Assembly: GCA_031288955.1 (NCBI GenBank)
Contig: JAITQJ010000053.1
Coordinates: forward strand, 1-5,904
DNA: 5,904 nt
Direction: 5' to 3'
Origin: Planctomycetaceae bacterium
GTDB lineage: Bacteria; Planctomycetota; Planctomycetia; Pirellulales; Thermoguttaceae
Shown here: one piece after another, positions 5,897-5,904 of the stretch
Layout of the letters: each line of letters starts with the position of its first letter
How positions within the stretch are numbered: the stretch's first letter is position 1
The notes under the pieces: model-generated
Told to the model about the DNA's origin: nothing
Databases searched by the model: none
What the model saw: only the letters and a program-made list of their open reading frames with translations
Position numbers and translations under genes: made by a program

Positions 5897-5904
5897 GCTC
5901 TGAT

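Overview
The window looks like a piece of a Planctomycetota chromosome of roughly 50% GC. The strongest pointer is the first gene, a DUF1559 protein with a type IV prepilin-like N-terminus (GFTLVE), a family greatly expanded in planctomycetes. It is followed by a small lipoprotein of the transthyretin/carboxypeptidase-regulatory-like type that commonly accompanies it. The next two genes (a free corrinoid protein and a cysteine-rich methylenetetrahydrofolate reductase) suggest a lineage with corrinoid-dependent C1 metabolism, perhaps anaerobic. That last point is inference.

Layout: (1) 1-1392, + strand, DUF1559 protein, cut at its 5' end by the window edge. (2) 1393-1487, a spacer filled by an A/T-rich inverted repeat that runs up to the next start codon. 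(3) 1488-1919, + strand, small lipoprotein. (4) 1920-2262, a gene-free stretch of about 340 bp with a GC-rich terminator-like hairpin, a nested inverted-repeat element built from two short-word repeat families, and a good sigma-70-like promoter. (5) 2263-2928 and 2939-4462, + strand, a tight two-gene operon: B12-binding corrinoid protein, then an MTHFR joined to a MetV-like cysteine-rich C-terminal domain. (6) 4463-4582, a convergent spacer with a third inverted-repeat family, probably a two-way terminator. (7) 4583-5746, - strand, a secreted, C-terminally membrane-anchored protein of unknown function with an apparent internal duplication. (8) 5747-5904, its upstream region, with an imperfect operator-like palindrome and a separate GC hairpin at the window edge.

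How the genes work together: the first pair is likely cell-envelope or surface related. The corrinoid protein and MTHFR very likely share methyl groups. The MTHFR interconverts methylene- and methyl-tetrahydrofolate, and the corrinoid protein carries methyl groups between methyltransferases. No methyltransferase is encoded here, so the direction cannot be told from the window: methionine synthesis, the Wood-Ljungdahl methyl branch, or demethylation of a methylated substrate. No CRISPR array, transposase, rRNA or tRNA was seen. The least explained material is the set of three different inverted-repeat families, one at the 3' side of each transcription unit.
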